Positions 21,036-34,528 of a stretch of DNA of 64,000 nt are shown piece by piece (position 1 is the stretch's first letter; the number at the start of each line of letters is the position of its first letter). Origin of the DNA: Siphonodentalium dalli (taxonomy: Eukaryota; Mollusca; Scaphopoda; Gadilida; Siphonodentaliidae); contig CP136067.1 in assembly GCA_032622095.1 (NCBI GenBank), positions 90,324,707-90,388,706 on the forward strand, written 5' to 3'. The notes under the pieces were generated by a model. It was not told where the DNA came from, made no database searches, and saw nothing but the letters and a program-made list of their open reading frames with translations. Made by a program: the position numbers and the translations under genes.

Positions 21036-23100
21036 TATGAGAGGTCACACCAGGAGTGCATTACCTGATGCCATTCTTAGATCAGCATTACGCCCTCGTA
21101 GGGTGTATATTGTCAAGAATATCTGACCCTGTCGCAGGAGGTGGTGGACTAACTATGATTAAAACATACTCATGTATTTGCGTAAGTTGATACTGAATGT
21201 GATTAGAAACGTGCTCGTACTTGAACCATGTTACGAAGATCGCAAATTTTTGCCCAATTATTATTCTGCATGCTATTTCATGCGCTACTCTCTCAGACCA
21301 CTATTTCAAATGAAATTGGAAAAAAATATAACATATAATCAACTACATAGGCGTTACCTATATACAGATTCTTCACAATCACCACATTAAAGTTGTTATA
21401 TGGTATATGTGGCAAATATTTATATGATCTTGTAGTCTGGTCGTTGAAGCATTGGACCTAGAAAAAAATATTAACAAGCTGTTTTTGGTGTAATTTTGTA
21501 GGGCAGAATCTGAGGGATAACATATCCAAAATCCGCTAAAATCCGCTTTGGGGAAAATTCTCTAGTCAAGATGGCGCCCAATATGGTTATTAATATCTAA
21601 AATTGTTGAATTTCTGCGGTAGGTGCAGCAATAAATGCCAAATTCGTAATAAATTTAAATATTGACAAACAATTTTTAGCCGTAAACCATATTTGTAGAA
21701 TGTCTTTCCCAAAACGGCCGCCAAAATGGAGAAAACTGAATGAAATTTACAATTTGTGCAACATGTAATTGCTAGTCCTATAAGATAGAACAAACACTCG
21801 AATTATTTGAGGATATTCATTGCAGAGTATAAGAGAAACGTTTGATCAGAGATGTAGGAATTCTCCCTAATGAATCCCAAGAGAGAGCAATCGAAAGAAG
21901 GGTCTCATGCAACGGTTATATCTGAACCTTTGGGCGCACAGAATCGAAACAATAACGCAGTTCTATATGTACTTTTTATGTTGAATCGTGTGATTATATG
22001 TGTAATCAAACAGTTAAATGCGATTTGGTATGGATGTATTGATTCTGTGATCTTTTCTAGAAGCAGAAATATATGTAGTCAGAGCAGTCTCGTGAATGTG
22101 ACCGATCAGCATTAATTTTGATATCTACAACATTAACCCTTCCAAGATGCACTGCTATAGAACAATATAAGATATATGCATACAGTTTTGGGTAAAATCT
22201 GAAGATCCTATGGTCCATATCTCAAAATAGTAATCATAGTTGCCTCTAATCAGGTGACAAAACACGAATATTTCGTTTTATATGGTACATGTGCGCGAAA
22301 ATGTAATTGCTGAAGAGTATTTATGATCAACTCTGATATGTCATAACAGGAAGCAGAATGGTATATTGGAAACGGGGAAACAAACTATACGCACGAACTG
22401 GGTGATCACACACCACAATGTAACACATGATGTTAAGGCGGAAAAGAAGTGGCAGGGAGTGGTTAACGCAATAAGGCTTCTTAATCTTCCATATTTGGTT
22501 TTGTTAACCGAATAACGCTCTTTATTGCCTTGTGGTTCGCCTACGGCTGTTTGCGAGCTAATTTTCCATATTTGGTTTTGTTAACCGAATAACGCTCTTT
22601 ATTGCCTTGTGTTTTCGCATACGGCTGTTTGCAAGCTTTCCGGAAATTATCTGTTCTCCGCATTCTGCGACGTGTCGAGTGGTCAGTAATTATCCAGGTG
22701 GGGATGTGGAGTCGAGATTGCTTTGTTAGCTCAATCGCTGCGCTCAGCACTGGAAGGGGAATACTTGAAACGGGTATCCGCAAATGACTTTCGGCGATAT
22801 TTCGGGCATCAGTAGCAACGTGAAATTTGTTATGTATGGTCAACCCAGGACGTGACATTGACCTTCAAACGGGTACCCGCAAATGATATTTCGGGCATCA
22901 GCATGCTGTCGGCGTGCCTGTACGGGGTTACCTTGAAAAAATAAAATAATGGATCGACCAAATCCATGGGTCGAATCTCGCCAGTGGCGGGCTAATCTGC
23001 AAATCGGGTCCAATTTATGCATGCGCCCGCATCCTTGCTCATATACGCTCATATAGTCATGTTTCTGATAAATGCCGCCAGTGGCGGGCTAATCTGCTAG

Positions 23101-24394
23101 TCTACTATATATTTTGTAACTTACGTATATTGCATATATGTGCGCTATAGACTCGAAAACGGCTCGACCTAATGAGCCCAAACTTGCTATCTAAGGTTTA
23201 AAATCCACGGGAAGTGTCATCGGACCATTCGCGAGCACATGCGAATACTCCTTCACCCTTCAACTGCCACCGTAATGGTGATTGATGGGTTAAATACTTG
23301 CCGAAATATTAGAGTTACTTCGCCTACATCATACAGAAACATATTGAGCCCAAACTTCCTATCTAAGGGTAAAAAGCAACGGGAAGTGTCATCGGACCAT
23401 TTGCGAGCCCGTGCGACCACTCCTTCACATTCAACTGCCACCGTCATGGGGATTGATGGGTTAATTATCAAAGAGCGTTCGTATCTGCGGTGTCGTTGTT
23501 AAAGAGCGTTTATATACACGACGAGTATAATTACGGCTCAATCGGTGCGCCGCAGTCTGACTATCACAAACGTTGCAGCCTCTCACTTTTCTCTGCAGTC
23601 TGAAACTCTCACTCCATTTTTCTTGGTGGGCATAATTAATGATTTGCACTCCCAGAAAATCAGACTGCCATTCATACAGAAACATTATCTTCGATACACT
23701 ATTAAACCGCTACATCGGAAATATGCATGCATTTCCATTGCATAGAACTCGCTTCTACGAATCTTCCCAAGGCTGGCGAAATTGTTAATAAATGCGTTTA
23801 TGTCTCTTCGATAATTGCCTAATACAATTAAAGCGTGGAGTTACTTCGCCTACATCATACAAGCCTGTTTTTGTGTAGTGTGATGCTTATGTCTGTGTCC
23901 AGACATGTTAAATACATTGTAATTTTCAGCAGCGGGGGGGGGGGGGGGGGGGGGGGGGGGGCTAGCATAATTTGGTAAGTTTTGAGTTTGTCCGTAATCA
24001 TACCGTTATTGACGTCATCGCCGAGAGGCTTTATCTATATGACGTCATAATGGTTATGCTTTAACTGGTGACGGCATTGATCCCGTATGGGTAGTGCCTG
24101 TACGGGGTTACCTTGAAAAGCCAAAATTAATGGATCGACCAAAGCAATGGGACCAATCTCGCCAGTGGCATGTCTGTCTGTACGTCCGTTCATCCGAGAT
24201 GGTTTCTGATAACTTCAGTATTAGTTAACTTATTCGAATGTGACACATCCGTGATATTTCTACAATGTGAGAGTTGGAGTGTGAATGTAATGATCACAAA
24301 TGGTCAACTCGGGACGGGTACCTTGAAAAACAAAAATTAATGAATCGACCAAAGCCATGGGACCAATCCCGCCAGTGGCGGACTAATCTGCTAG
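23101..24394 (+). mobile_element. Helitron-like element, duplicated copy of 18264-19548
   Basis: Starts TCTACTATATATTTTG after CTAG and ends with CCGCC-AGT-GGCGG, nine bases and CTAG. It is a copy carried by the 4.83-kb duplication, not an independent insertion. The poly-G run near 23935-23963 is purer than in copy 1. Confidence 0.65.
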
Positions 24395-24836
24395 TCTGCT
24401 ATATGTTTTGGGACTTCTGTCTGTCTGTCTGTTTGTTAGCAATAGCCGGGAAAACTGTCGGACGGATTTCGACGAAATTTGATACCTATGGGTACTTTTG
24501 TCCGGGGAGTGTTTAGATGGGTCAAATCGTGATCCGACCTTCAAAATGGTCAATTCAATGTCAAATCTGGTAAAACGGACGGATTCCGATGAAATTTGAT
24601 ACCTAGTGATACTTTTGACCGGGGAGTGTTTTCGACGGGTCAAATCCTGACCCCGACCTGACCTTGACCTTCAAAATGGTCAATTCAAGGTCAAATCGTG
24701 CCTTTCGACGGATTTCGATGCAAGTTCCACGGAGGTTTTCAAAACCAGCTATTTGAACATTGGTATCTGAAGTCCGGATGAAAGCAGAGGGGATACAGCC
24801 CGGACGAAGTTGGGCCCACTAGCTAGTTATATATAT
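24395..24836 (+). mobile_element. Helitron-like element, duplicated copy of 19549-19991
   Basis: Same termini as 19549-19991. One TGACCTTGA half-site has been lost through a short deletion near 24536. Confidence 0.68.
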
Positions 24837-24842
24837 TATGTA

Positions 24843-25247
24843 TCTAATATATATTTTGGGACTTCTGTCTGTCTGTTTGTTTGTTGGCAATGGCCGGGGA
24901 AAACTGCCGAACGGATTTCGACGAAATTTGATACCTAGTGTTACTTTTGTCCGGGGAGTTTTTGGACGGGTCAAATCGTGACTCCGACCTGACCTTGACC
25001 TTCAAAGTGGTCAAATAACTCCTTTCGACGAAATTTGATACCTATGGGTACTTTTGTCCGGGGAGTGTTTTGGACGGGTCAAATCGTGACCCCGACCTGA
25101 CATTGACCTTCAAAATGGTCAATTCAAGGTCAAATCGCGCCTTTCGACGGGTAGATCCTCGGAGGTTTTCAAAACCAGCTATTTGAAAATTGGTATCTGA
25201 AGTCTGGATGAAAGCAGAGGGGAAACGAAGTCGGGTCACCCTGCTAG
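24843..25247 (+). mobile_element. Helitron-like element, duplicated copy of 20008-20422
   Basis: Starts TCTAATATATATTTTGGG after A at 24842 and ends CTAG followed by T. It lacks roughly ten bases around the TCAATTCAAGG segment near 25013 relative to copy 1. Confidence 0.68.
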
Positions 25248-27099
25248 TGTATTATATTCAGAGAAATCAAACTTTTCATATTTATTTGAAATTTAGCTAG
25301 ATCAAGCTATAATGAATTACAACTGACAACGATATACGTGATAGCAGCGGTCATTGTAGCGAGGGGACTAAACTCTGTCTTACAGATTGCCCACTGGTAA
25401 AGATAGCTGACTCATGTCTACTGTACGCATATTTCAAAATTAAATGTCTGAGTCTGCATGCCTGTGTCCTCACATATTAGGCTCTGTTGAATGTTGTTAT
25501 TACACCGGTTGTTTTGGGACGCATTAAAAGTTGTAATGCGACCCCGAGTCTGGTAAAAGATGTAGTTGTTTCTTAATTGTTATTCGGATTCCAAAAAGTG
25601 CAAGGCGATTAATTCTAACTGGAATTCGCGCGTTAACCATTCAAGGTACAATTTTAATTAACCATCATGGAACCATTATTTTTATTAACCCTGATTGGAC
25701 GATATATTAATTAACCCTCATGGGATCATATTTTATTTAACAGTGATGTGACCATATTTTAATTTACCCTCATCGGACCATACTTCAATAAACCCTCTCT
25801 GTGTGTGACCATATTTTAATTTACCCTCATGGAACCATAGATGTATTTTAATTAATCATGTATGAGAGGTCACACCAGGAGTGCATTACCTGATGCCATT
25901 CTTAGATCAGCATTACGCCCTCGTAGGGTGTATATTGTCAAGAATATCTGACCCTGTCGCAGGAGGTGGTGGACTAAATATGATTAAAACATACTCGGTA
26001 TTTGCGTAAGTTGATACTGAATGTGATTAGAAACGTGCTCGTACTTGAACCATGTTACGAAGATCGCAAATTTTTGCCCAATTATTATTCTGCATGCTAT
26101 TTCATGCGCTACTCTCTCAGACCACTATTTCAAATGAAATTGGAAAAAAATATAACATATAATCAACTACATAGGCGTTACCTATATACAGATTCTTCAC
26201 AATCACCACATTAAAGTTGTTATATGGTATATGTGGCAAATATTTATATGATCTTGTAGTCTGGTCGTTGAAGCATTGGACCTAGAAAAAAATATTAACA
26301 AGCTGTTTTTGGTGTAATTTTGTAGGGCAGAATCTGAGGGATAACATATCCAAAATCCGCTAAAATCCGCTTTGGGGAAAATTCTCTAGTCAAGATGGCG
26401 CCCAATATGGTCATTAATATCTGAAATTGTTGAATTTCTGCGGTAGGTGCAGCAATAAATGCCAAATTCGTAATAAATTTAAATATTGACAAACAATTTT
26501 TAGCCGTAAACCATATTTGTAGAATGTCTTTCCCAAAACGGCCGCCAAAATGGAGAAAACTGAATGAAATTTACAATTTGTGCAACATGTAATTGCTAGT
26601 CCTATAAGATAGAACAAACACTCGAATTATTTGAGGATATTCATTGCAGAGTATAAGAGAAACGTTTGATCAGAGATGTAGGAATTCTCCCTAATGAATC
26701 CCAAGAGAGAGCAATCGAAAGAAGGGTCTCATGCAACGGTTATATCTGAACCTTTGGGCGCACAGAATCGAAACAATAACGCAGTTCTATATGTACTTTT
26801 TATGTTGAATCGTGTGATTATATGTGTAATCAAACAGTTAAATGCGATTTGGTATGGATGTATTGATTCTGTGATCTTTTCTAGAAGCAGAAATATATGT
26901 AGTCAGAGCAGTCTCGTGAATGTGACCGATCAGCATTAATTTTGATATCTACAACATTAACCCTTCCAAGATGCACTGCTATAGAACAATATAAGATATA
27001 TGCATACAGTTTTGGGTAAAATCTGAAGATCCTATGGTCCATATCTCAAAATAGTAATCATAGTTGCCTCTAATCAGGTGACAAAACACGAATATTTCG

Positions 27100-28285
27100 C
27101 TATTACCACAAGAATGCACGGTGGTATATAATGAACACAATTTATCAAAACACAAAGGAGTACAAAACATATCTTCAATAAATTCTAAACTTGACCGATA
27201 TGGTTTACATATCATGTCGCTGAGACTGTGTTTATATCTGGAAATTATATTTAGTTATATTCACCAAAGCCACATATAAGCGAAAAGTACTACGATTTCT
27301 GCAACCGCATCACCGCGTTTGCCCCTTATCCCTAGAGTTACATATAGTTGCTGTACACAAAACCACAAATAGCAACATTTAGCGAATGTTCAACGCTGAA
27401 ATAACAGCTTTAAACGATGATCCCCTGCTATTTAGCACAATTACGTGGGTGGTTTTGGTAAGATATTTTAAAACAAAACGATACTGAAAATTAATATTGT
27501 GCATTGCGTGGTAGTATATTCCAGTTGTAAAGTGGGGACTGAAGTAATTTGAACAAAATGTTCCAATAATAAACCGGTTTGGTAGCTGCGTGAAAATTAG
27601 TCATAAATAATATGTGAGATGTACCATCTCTTTGATCTCGTGAGATATGGCGCTAATCTATTGAATAGATTGGTGTTTCTTTGCAGTGTGATACGCATTG
27701 GGACATATGTGTATGGTATATTATCACGGAGAGTGTAGCAAATTCCATAAATCTAACTAGTCTTTATACCACAAGGGTGTGCACTTCAGTGTATGTGTTA
27801 CATTCAATGATTAATCACAATGTCCAATGAAACTACCATGCACTTCGTGGCGAAACATTACTTTGTGTGTTGCATGACCAAAATTGGACATGACAGTTGG
27901 ATGTTGGATAAGCAAAAAACCAAAACTTTAGCCATTGGGTTTGACTTGCGTTCAAATGACCAATACATCCTTCAGATGGATATTTTAATGATCTGTGTAC
28001 CTTTAAATATACTAAACAACATGAATGTACATTACTAATACGTATGTCCACTCCTATGTGGTTATCCAATATGTTGCTTTCGTCGTGGTATATCTTTGAG
28101 TTGCGGCCATTTTGACAGCCATTTTATGGCCGTGATTGTATTATTTTCTGTCCGTGTCACTCAATTCGCTCCGGTGCTCCAATTTCACACAAACTTGTAT
28201 AACTACGTAATCCCAATGCCATAACATATCGTATACTTACCTTCATAATTTACGTCAGACCCCACCCCTATTCAGGGCGCTGTAG
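27100..28285. other. Intergenic, no supported gene
   Basis: Neither repeats of note nor a supportable gene were seen. Overlapping frames around 27820-28069 on both strands have no recognisable features. Confidence 0.45.
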
Positions 28286-28289
28286 AACA

Positions 28290-28390
28290 TTTTCTCCAAA
28301 GCGGATTTTAGCGGATTTTGGATATGTTGTACACGAAGATTTCCTCTTTCCAACGATACCAAATTTAGCTTGTTAAGAATTTTTTCCTGG
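28290..28390 (-). repeat. Inverted copy of a repeat at ~21457-21555
   Basis: CAAAGCGGATTTTAGCGGAT and flanking sequence is the reverse complement of the CCGCTAAAATCCGCTTTG region at ~21513-21555 (and its duplicate at ~26350). The adjoining TTTCCTCTTTCCAACGAT motif also occurs near base 67. Confidence 0.6.
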
Positions 28391-29010
28391 TAGACCTTAT
28401 ATTTTCAGCCCGACAGCCCGACTATTGAGGGCGTTACAATTTCTGACTATGGTTTTCTTGTGCTGTGATTGTAGTATATAAAGAATAAAGTAGCGTATAT
28501 GAAAAGTGAACTCTCACTTTCTATCCTGGAGCGAGCTGTTTACTGTACTAAATGGATTATCCCATTCAGAGATAATACATTGGAATGGCCTATTATTCAT
28601 TTGGAGGGGTGATAGGGTAATAAAAGCAGATGACAAACATGCAGAAAAACAGATAATAAAATATCAGAATGATTCATATGTGGGGTGGGGGGATATTAAA
28701 ATAATAAGTTCAACAAACGACCTCGTTTATTGAATTTGTTATCTGAACATTTCCTATGGAAACTACTAATCAGTGAGTGTTTAGTGTACAAATATCAGAC
28801 ATAACTGTATGCATTTGATGTGATATTGCAGCAAACCGTACTTAAACAAATGCAATTTACATACATTTATATACATGATCTGTATAGACAAAGGTGAACA
28901 TATATTTGAATTAAGAGCATGGCCGACATGCATCACTTTATTCCCATTCTGTAAATTTTTCTCTTGCTCTCCATAAATTTCTATATATTATGTCTCTCAC
29001 TCACACACCC

Positions 29011-29068
29011 GCTCCCCATCTCTCTCTCTCTGTCCCCCCTCTCTCTCTCTCTCTCTCTCCCTCCCTCA
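29011..29068. repeat. (CT)n microsatellite
   Basis: Interrupted CT/CCT run. Confidence 0.9.
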
Positions 29069-29397
29069 TATCGAAACTACTAACAATTTGTTATTACTTT
29101 GCTGTATATACTGTTATTTATTAACATTGTTCTTGTTTTCAATAAAAAACATAGTTCAAAAGCAAAATGTCTCAAATTAATCCACGAATATACAACCGAT
29201 AGCACAAGCAGTTAACACTTCGTATAGCTCAAATGAGACACAATATTGGGAGATGGCTATCAATCTTGTTCACATCGTAGCCTATGCAGTTACCGGCGTA
29301 TTTACCAGATTTTACAAATCACAGAGCCACACAACCGAGGACGCGACAGAGGCCGCTACGAACTAAATCACCTTGTTTATGAGAGTCTTAAAGATAG

Positions 29398-29658
29398 TCT
29401 ATCGAAAACCCAGTCCGGAAACGCTTCTATCAATTATTATTGATTTTATTACGAATTTTCTGGTAAAACAGATAAGATCAATTTGGGAAAATTTGCGGCT
29501 TGCGGACAGTAGCAAGGTGGAAAACTCTTACCTCTACCCGATATCACATGAACGTATCACGACGGCCTGTTCTAATTGGTTATCGCATTATATTAGAAAA
29601 TATCGATATAAAATCAATAATAATTGACAGAAGCGTTTCCGGACAGTGTCTTCGACAC
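29398..29658. mobile_element. Foldback / MITE-like element
   Basis: Arms 29413-29449 and 29608-29644 are 37 bases long and complementary with one mismatch. Weaker complementarity extends both arms outward to about 29398 and 29658. The spacer is ~158 bases. No target duplication was identified. Confidence 0.7.
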
Positions 29659-29688
29659 ATATTTATTATTTTATACTCCGCATATTTA

Positions 29689-29855
29689 AGAAAATACATT
29701 GGCCTAACAATATTTACCTTGACATTGTAAGCCAGTGCATTCTCTTATATATGCGAGGCTCCCTATGGGAGACTCGGATATATAGGTTAATGCATGGCAC
29801 ATGCTATGCAATGCTGTACCAGCGCAGCTCCCGCCATGAAAGGGTGAAGATGCCT
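29689..29855 (+). repeat. Interspersed foldback repeat, copy 1
   Basis: Bases 29689-29748 match 40622-40689 in reverse complement. The following block with GCTGTACCAGCGCAGCTCCC and GAAAGGGT is matched inversely at ~40525-40560 and directly at ~48516-48557. Confidence 0.65.
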
Positions 29856-30254
29856 GTTCGATATGACACCATAAAACTACTAACGGTACGTACGTTTTCT
29901 ACATATGAACATAATTATATATATTAACCAATATTATGATATATATAAACCCAATAATAAGAGGTTTTGATGGCCAAGTGTCTAGTTTCGAAATTGGGAA
30001 GGTTTAACCCATTTAGAAGCTTGGCAAATAGCCACATGGTCGACTCTTATAACACCAACCGTCATTGTTATACATCAATTAAATGCAATGACCCTGGATG
30101 GCGAAATCATTTGCGTTGGTTTATCGCCGTTTGTTGCGTCCCGAATCGAGATGTAAATATTTACAATTGCGCGTTTTTCATTCTACATTTCTATTTGATC
30201 ACCATACAGGAGTGTATCACATCAATTTAATGGCGTAATAGGAAAATCTTGCTG

Positions 30255-30415
30255 TGTATTTCGATTACTGCTATTGCAAATGAAAATTGTGAATATTGAG
30301 TAACAATTTAAGTTCATTCCTAGTGGTAGTATACCTTTTATTTAGAAAATATGACAAAATAAATAACGTCACTAGTCACTACAGTCTACACCCTGCGGGG
30401 CGAGTACAATTGAAA
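30255..30415 (+). repeat. Interspersed repeat shared with 40312-40475
   Basis: TTTCGATTACTGCTATTGCA, TTCATTCCTAG(T/C)GGTAGT, AAATATGACAAAATA and AGTCTACACC occur in the same order and orientation at 40312-40475, with moderate divergence. Confidence 0.7.
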
Positions 30416-30422
30416 GTGATTA

Positions 30423-30465
30423 AAATTCGTGATGTGAAATATAATAAGATTCACATCACGAATTT
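30423..30465. repeat. 16-bp perfect hairpin
   Basis: AAATTCGTGATGTGAA (30423-30438) and its exact reverse complement (30450-30465) flank an 11-base loop. Confidence 0.85.
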
Positions 30466-31288
30466 CGATAAAATTTATATTATATATAGACATGTCATGC
30501 TCCAAAAAAAGCCAAATATGCTAACACATTACCAATGTAAATCAAACTAAAGCGCTGGAGTTAAACAAAAAGTGAATTAAATTGTATCAAAAAGTTTTGT
30601 ATACAAATCAAAAAAAATTTATTAAAAATATTTGCCCAGAAAATCAATTCTAGCCGCATGAATGCACATTTAGAGAATATCTTAATTTTCTATCGGTATT
30701 TTCGCCTAAAAGATTAATGGAATATTCAGAAAGTTCAAAGCGGACAAACCTAAGCTACAACTATAAGTTTTGATTGAGTGCCTTTAAGTTCATCGATATA
30801 TTTTTACATCGATAAATACCGTTAGGCCTAAATCAAATTGGGGGATAACATATAGTTCCAAACGTATATATATTAACCATTTAACTCAAGCGATTATTTG
30901 ATTGTACCTAACAACTATATATGTACTTATAGGTATCGATAATGTTATGATTTGTTGGCAAATGATGTATTTCTACCAAGAGCGGGCGAAAGAAATATGA
31001 GTTTGTGATATCACAAATAAAAATAGCCCTGCCACAGAAAACAAAAGAAAAACTTAGAAATTTCATTGCGAAAATTCTATGCACCATATGGCATGTCATT
31101 CTGAGCACAGTTTCAAAGTTCTACATGGTGATATCTAGGGCTTCGTGGTATCCACCTTCATAATACCGACTACGGTATTAAATTCAATACCGCGGTATGA
31201 CTAAATACCGTCAAGAATAATGTCCAAACATTTTGCTAGTTAAGATCACTTGGAACATACAGTACGCAATTCAATATTCACGTGTGAA

Positions 31289-34200
31289 GTTCAAGTTCAA
31301 GTTCAAAAGCTTTATTTATAAAGTCAGGCATTTTAAATTACAAACATGAGTATTGAGCTCTTAACCGACATGTAAAACAATGAAAATGTACATAAACAGT
31401 AACGTGAATAAAACACAACCTATCTGAAAAATAAATTACATGTATATTAGATAAAACATTATAAAAAACGAATAAAATCTCTGAGGACAGGTAGCCCTGA
31501 CTCGATCAAAATCGTAAGACACAAATCTGTATATTATTCATATACGGCACAGTAATGTGCACAACAATTCCATATTTAATTCCTGGATAACACGTTTTGT
31601 TCCATTCAGAGATACCAGACCAGAAAGTGATGATTAAAATACAAACATATACATATAATTAGGATATCCTACAGGCACTGCATTTACATTAAAAACCATT
31701 CCAGGTTTCTAACATACATTCAAAGTCTTTCATCGTCTCTGCGGTTCTGCATGACTCTGGAAGAGAATTCCACACTTTAGGTGCCATGAATCTAAACGAG
31801 CTTAAACCGAAAGTAGTAGTATCAGGTGATGGCAGTTCCAGAGTCTCAGAATTTCTAAAAGAGTATGAACTATGTTTAAGTTTCACCAGGCAGTCCAAAT
31901 AGGAAGGAGTGCTAATGTCCTTCTTTAGTATTTTGAAAACTGTGAGTGCCATAAGTCTGAGTCTTTGGATATGTAGATGCTCACAGTTTGCAAGCTTTAG
32001 GAGAAAGTCATAATCAGATGTGTAGTCGTTGTAGATAAAACGAAAGCCTCTCTCCTGATGTTTTTCAGTCGGTAGAAGACACACTACAGAAATGCCAGGT
32101 AAGAGGGCAGTAATTAAAATTTGAGAGGATGAAAGATTTGAAGATACAATTTTTGCCTGAGAGGGTCAGCATATGTCCAAGTCTCTTTAAGACATTTAGC
32201 TGCCTTGATGCCTTTGGACATAGCGAATCAACGTGAGTGTTAAACGTCAATTTACAGTCCAGAGTTATACCGAGTAATTTCACTTCATCGATACATGGGA
32301 TAAGATGTGAAGCATTTATGCCAGTTATAGATTTACTTTTGGGACCAATGATATTGCTTGGAACTTCTCTGGATTTGCCTTCATGCCATTCAGTGCGAAC
32401 CATTCAATGAGATGGAGGCTACCAGATTCCAGAGTGCTCCGAACAACATCAGGGTCCTTGTGAGAGAAGGAAATTATGTTATCGTCTGCATAATTATAAA
32501 GGGAGCAGTCCTTCACAAAGCAGAAACTGTTATTCAGAAAGATGTTAAACATGGTCGGGCCCAGTATGGATACTTGTGGTACACCATTGGTGATGCACCC
32601 CCAGGAACTCACACTGGAGCCAAGTTTAACGCATTGTCTGCGACCAGAAAGATAGCTCCCCATATAAGACACAGACTTTTCACAAAGATTATATGCACGT
32701 AGTTTCTCTAACATAAGATCATGAGGTAGACAATCAAAAGCATTTGAAAGGTCCATCATTACAGCGGCAACACTTTCATGTTTGTCAAGTGCCCTACGCC
32801 AGTCTTCAATGGCACTTAACATTACGTCACTGCATCAACGATGCTTCCTAAAAGCTGAGAGAGCGGGGTTAAAAATAGAATCAAAATGCATTTGTAGCTA
32901 TAAATTTATCGCTTTCTCAAATAATTTTGATATAGTAGGTAAAATACTAACAGGCATGTAGTTTTCCTTACTCAAACTATCTTTTTTCTTGTATATAGAT
33001 GTCACTTGAGCAACTTTAAGGCTATCTGCGAAAGCATCGACAGACAGAGTGGTTAAAAAGATAATCAAAGGCACATGGATTGCTGAGTTACATATTTTCA
33101 GCATTTTTGCTGAGATACCGTCAATGCCAGTAGCCTTTTTTGAGTTTATATTAGCTTACATATCTCTTTGGAGCGGAACTCTTCACAGATTGGTTTCAGG
33201 CTAAAAGTCTCAGGTGAAATACAGTTCTCTTTGATTTTGACAATGCTTGGATGTTCCTTATTTACAGGATTGTTCATTGGTATATTTGACGCAAAGTCAA
33301 TAAAAAATGAGTTGAATATTTCACAGACAGATTGTTAGTCAGTAATTAACTCACCATTTTCCAGTAATAATGTGCTTGTTTTGGCTTTAAAGCCCTTATT
33401 TGTCAGAAATGGTTTGACAGTTGGCCAAAAATCAGCAGATTTTGGGCCATCTGAACATTTGTCATTAAAATACGGCTGGATGCTTTCCTTCTTGATACGT
33501 GTGACCAGATTTCTTTGTTTACGGTAAAGTTCCCAATTTTTATGTGATCTGTATTTAAAATAGCGTTTCTGTAAGAATCTTTTCTTATAGATAGCTTTTC
33601 TCAAAACATTATTCATAAACGGGGCCGGGATTTAATGTGACCGCCTTGTTTTATTAGGGATGTGCTCATCAATAACATCAAGAAGAAGCCTTTCGTGTAT
33701 CCAGTATATATCATTGGTATCATCAAGTCCTATGCTGCATGGAAAGGAATTTTCGTGATGTCCTCAATGAGCGCATCAGTGTTTAGAGATTTGAAACTCC
33801 TATAATTTATAGGATATTTACGAGGTAAAGCCACATGTAATTTCAGTTGAAAGGAAATTAAGTTATGTACATCACTTATTCCCGTACAGAAGTTTAGATG
33901 ATGGAAGCATACATTTGCTTTGTTTGTCAGAATGACATCATTTAAAGTTGGATTTGCGTTTTTTGTAAAACACGTAGGAGTTTTAACAATATTTTTCAGA
34001 GATAAAACCTTTAAAAGTGCGGAAAAATTAGTGCATTTGGATGAGTTTAACATATCTATGTTAAGGTCACCAATATATAAAAGGTTGTCATATTTTGTGG
34101 TGTGTATGTCACATATTAATTTGAAATCATTTTCAAAAGTCTTGTTTGACATATATACTTGGCGATCGGTATAATCCTGAGAAGAGCCATTTTGCTCGGT

Positions 34201-34528
34201 TAACTTGAACCTCAATCATGATGGATTCTATGTCTTTAAACTCAAGATTAGGTTTTCGACCACCAGGTATGTCAGATCTTAAATACACAACAATGCCACC
34301 GCCCTTTGCGGTTCGATATTTACGCCAGAAATGATATCCTTCCACATCCCTGAACTGGGCATCTGGGAAACTACTATCGAGTTTAGTTTCACTTAAAAAG
34401 AGTATATCAACAAGATTATTTGAGAGAATATTTCGGATATCAATATATTTGTATCTCTGACTGTTTATGTTGAGATACGTATTTTTGAATGCAGTGTCAC
34501 GCAGACACGCGAAAAGGGGACAACGCAA
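31289..34528 (-). pseudogene. Degenerate non-LTR retrotransposon (LINE)
   Basis: Minus-strand pieces appear in the order of a LINE ORF2, broken by frameshifts. An APE-type endonuclease N-half (34528-34133, with LSETKLD and GGGIVVYLR) is followed by its C-half (34215-33730, with YIGDLNID). The expected SDH there reads SDV, so a catalytic histidine seems lost. A linker lies at 33616-33335. Reverse transcriptase blocks follow: VTSIYKKKDSLSKENY (33104-32898), MMDLSNAFDCLPHDL, GVPQVSILGP (glycine of QGS changed) and YADD (32822-32325). The thumb and C-terminus lie at 32403-32065 and 32084-31689, with FRFMAPKVWNSLPESCR. The minus-strand 3' end has AATAAA (31316-31311) and three TTGAAC repeats (31306-31289). 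It is clearly non-functional. Clade is CR1/L2/Jockey-like; I cannot be more exact. Confidence 0.9.

Larger units (their letters stand above)
17441..22275 (+). repeat. 4.83-kb recent tandem duplication, copy 1
   Basis: From TTTTATATGGTACATG at 17441 to ...AATATTTCG at 22275 this unit is repeated immediately downstream. Differences are scattered substitutions, short indels and poly-G length. The unit holds an ~80-bp tandem pair (17646-17800), several Helitron-like elements, and a 26-bp minisatellite. Many short open frames are duplicated with it but none has a recognisable domain. Confidence 0.95.
22276..27099 (+). repeat. 4.83-kb recent tandem duplication, copy 2
   Basis: This is near-identical to 17441-22275 and abuts it with no intervening base and no obvious junction microhomology. 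It lacks a few short stretches found in copy 1, for example about a dozen bases in the TGACCTTGACCTT segment near 24536. It ends at 27099, where CTATTACCAC replaces the TTTTATATGG that starts each copy. Confidence 0.95.
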
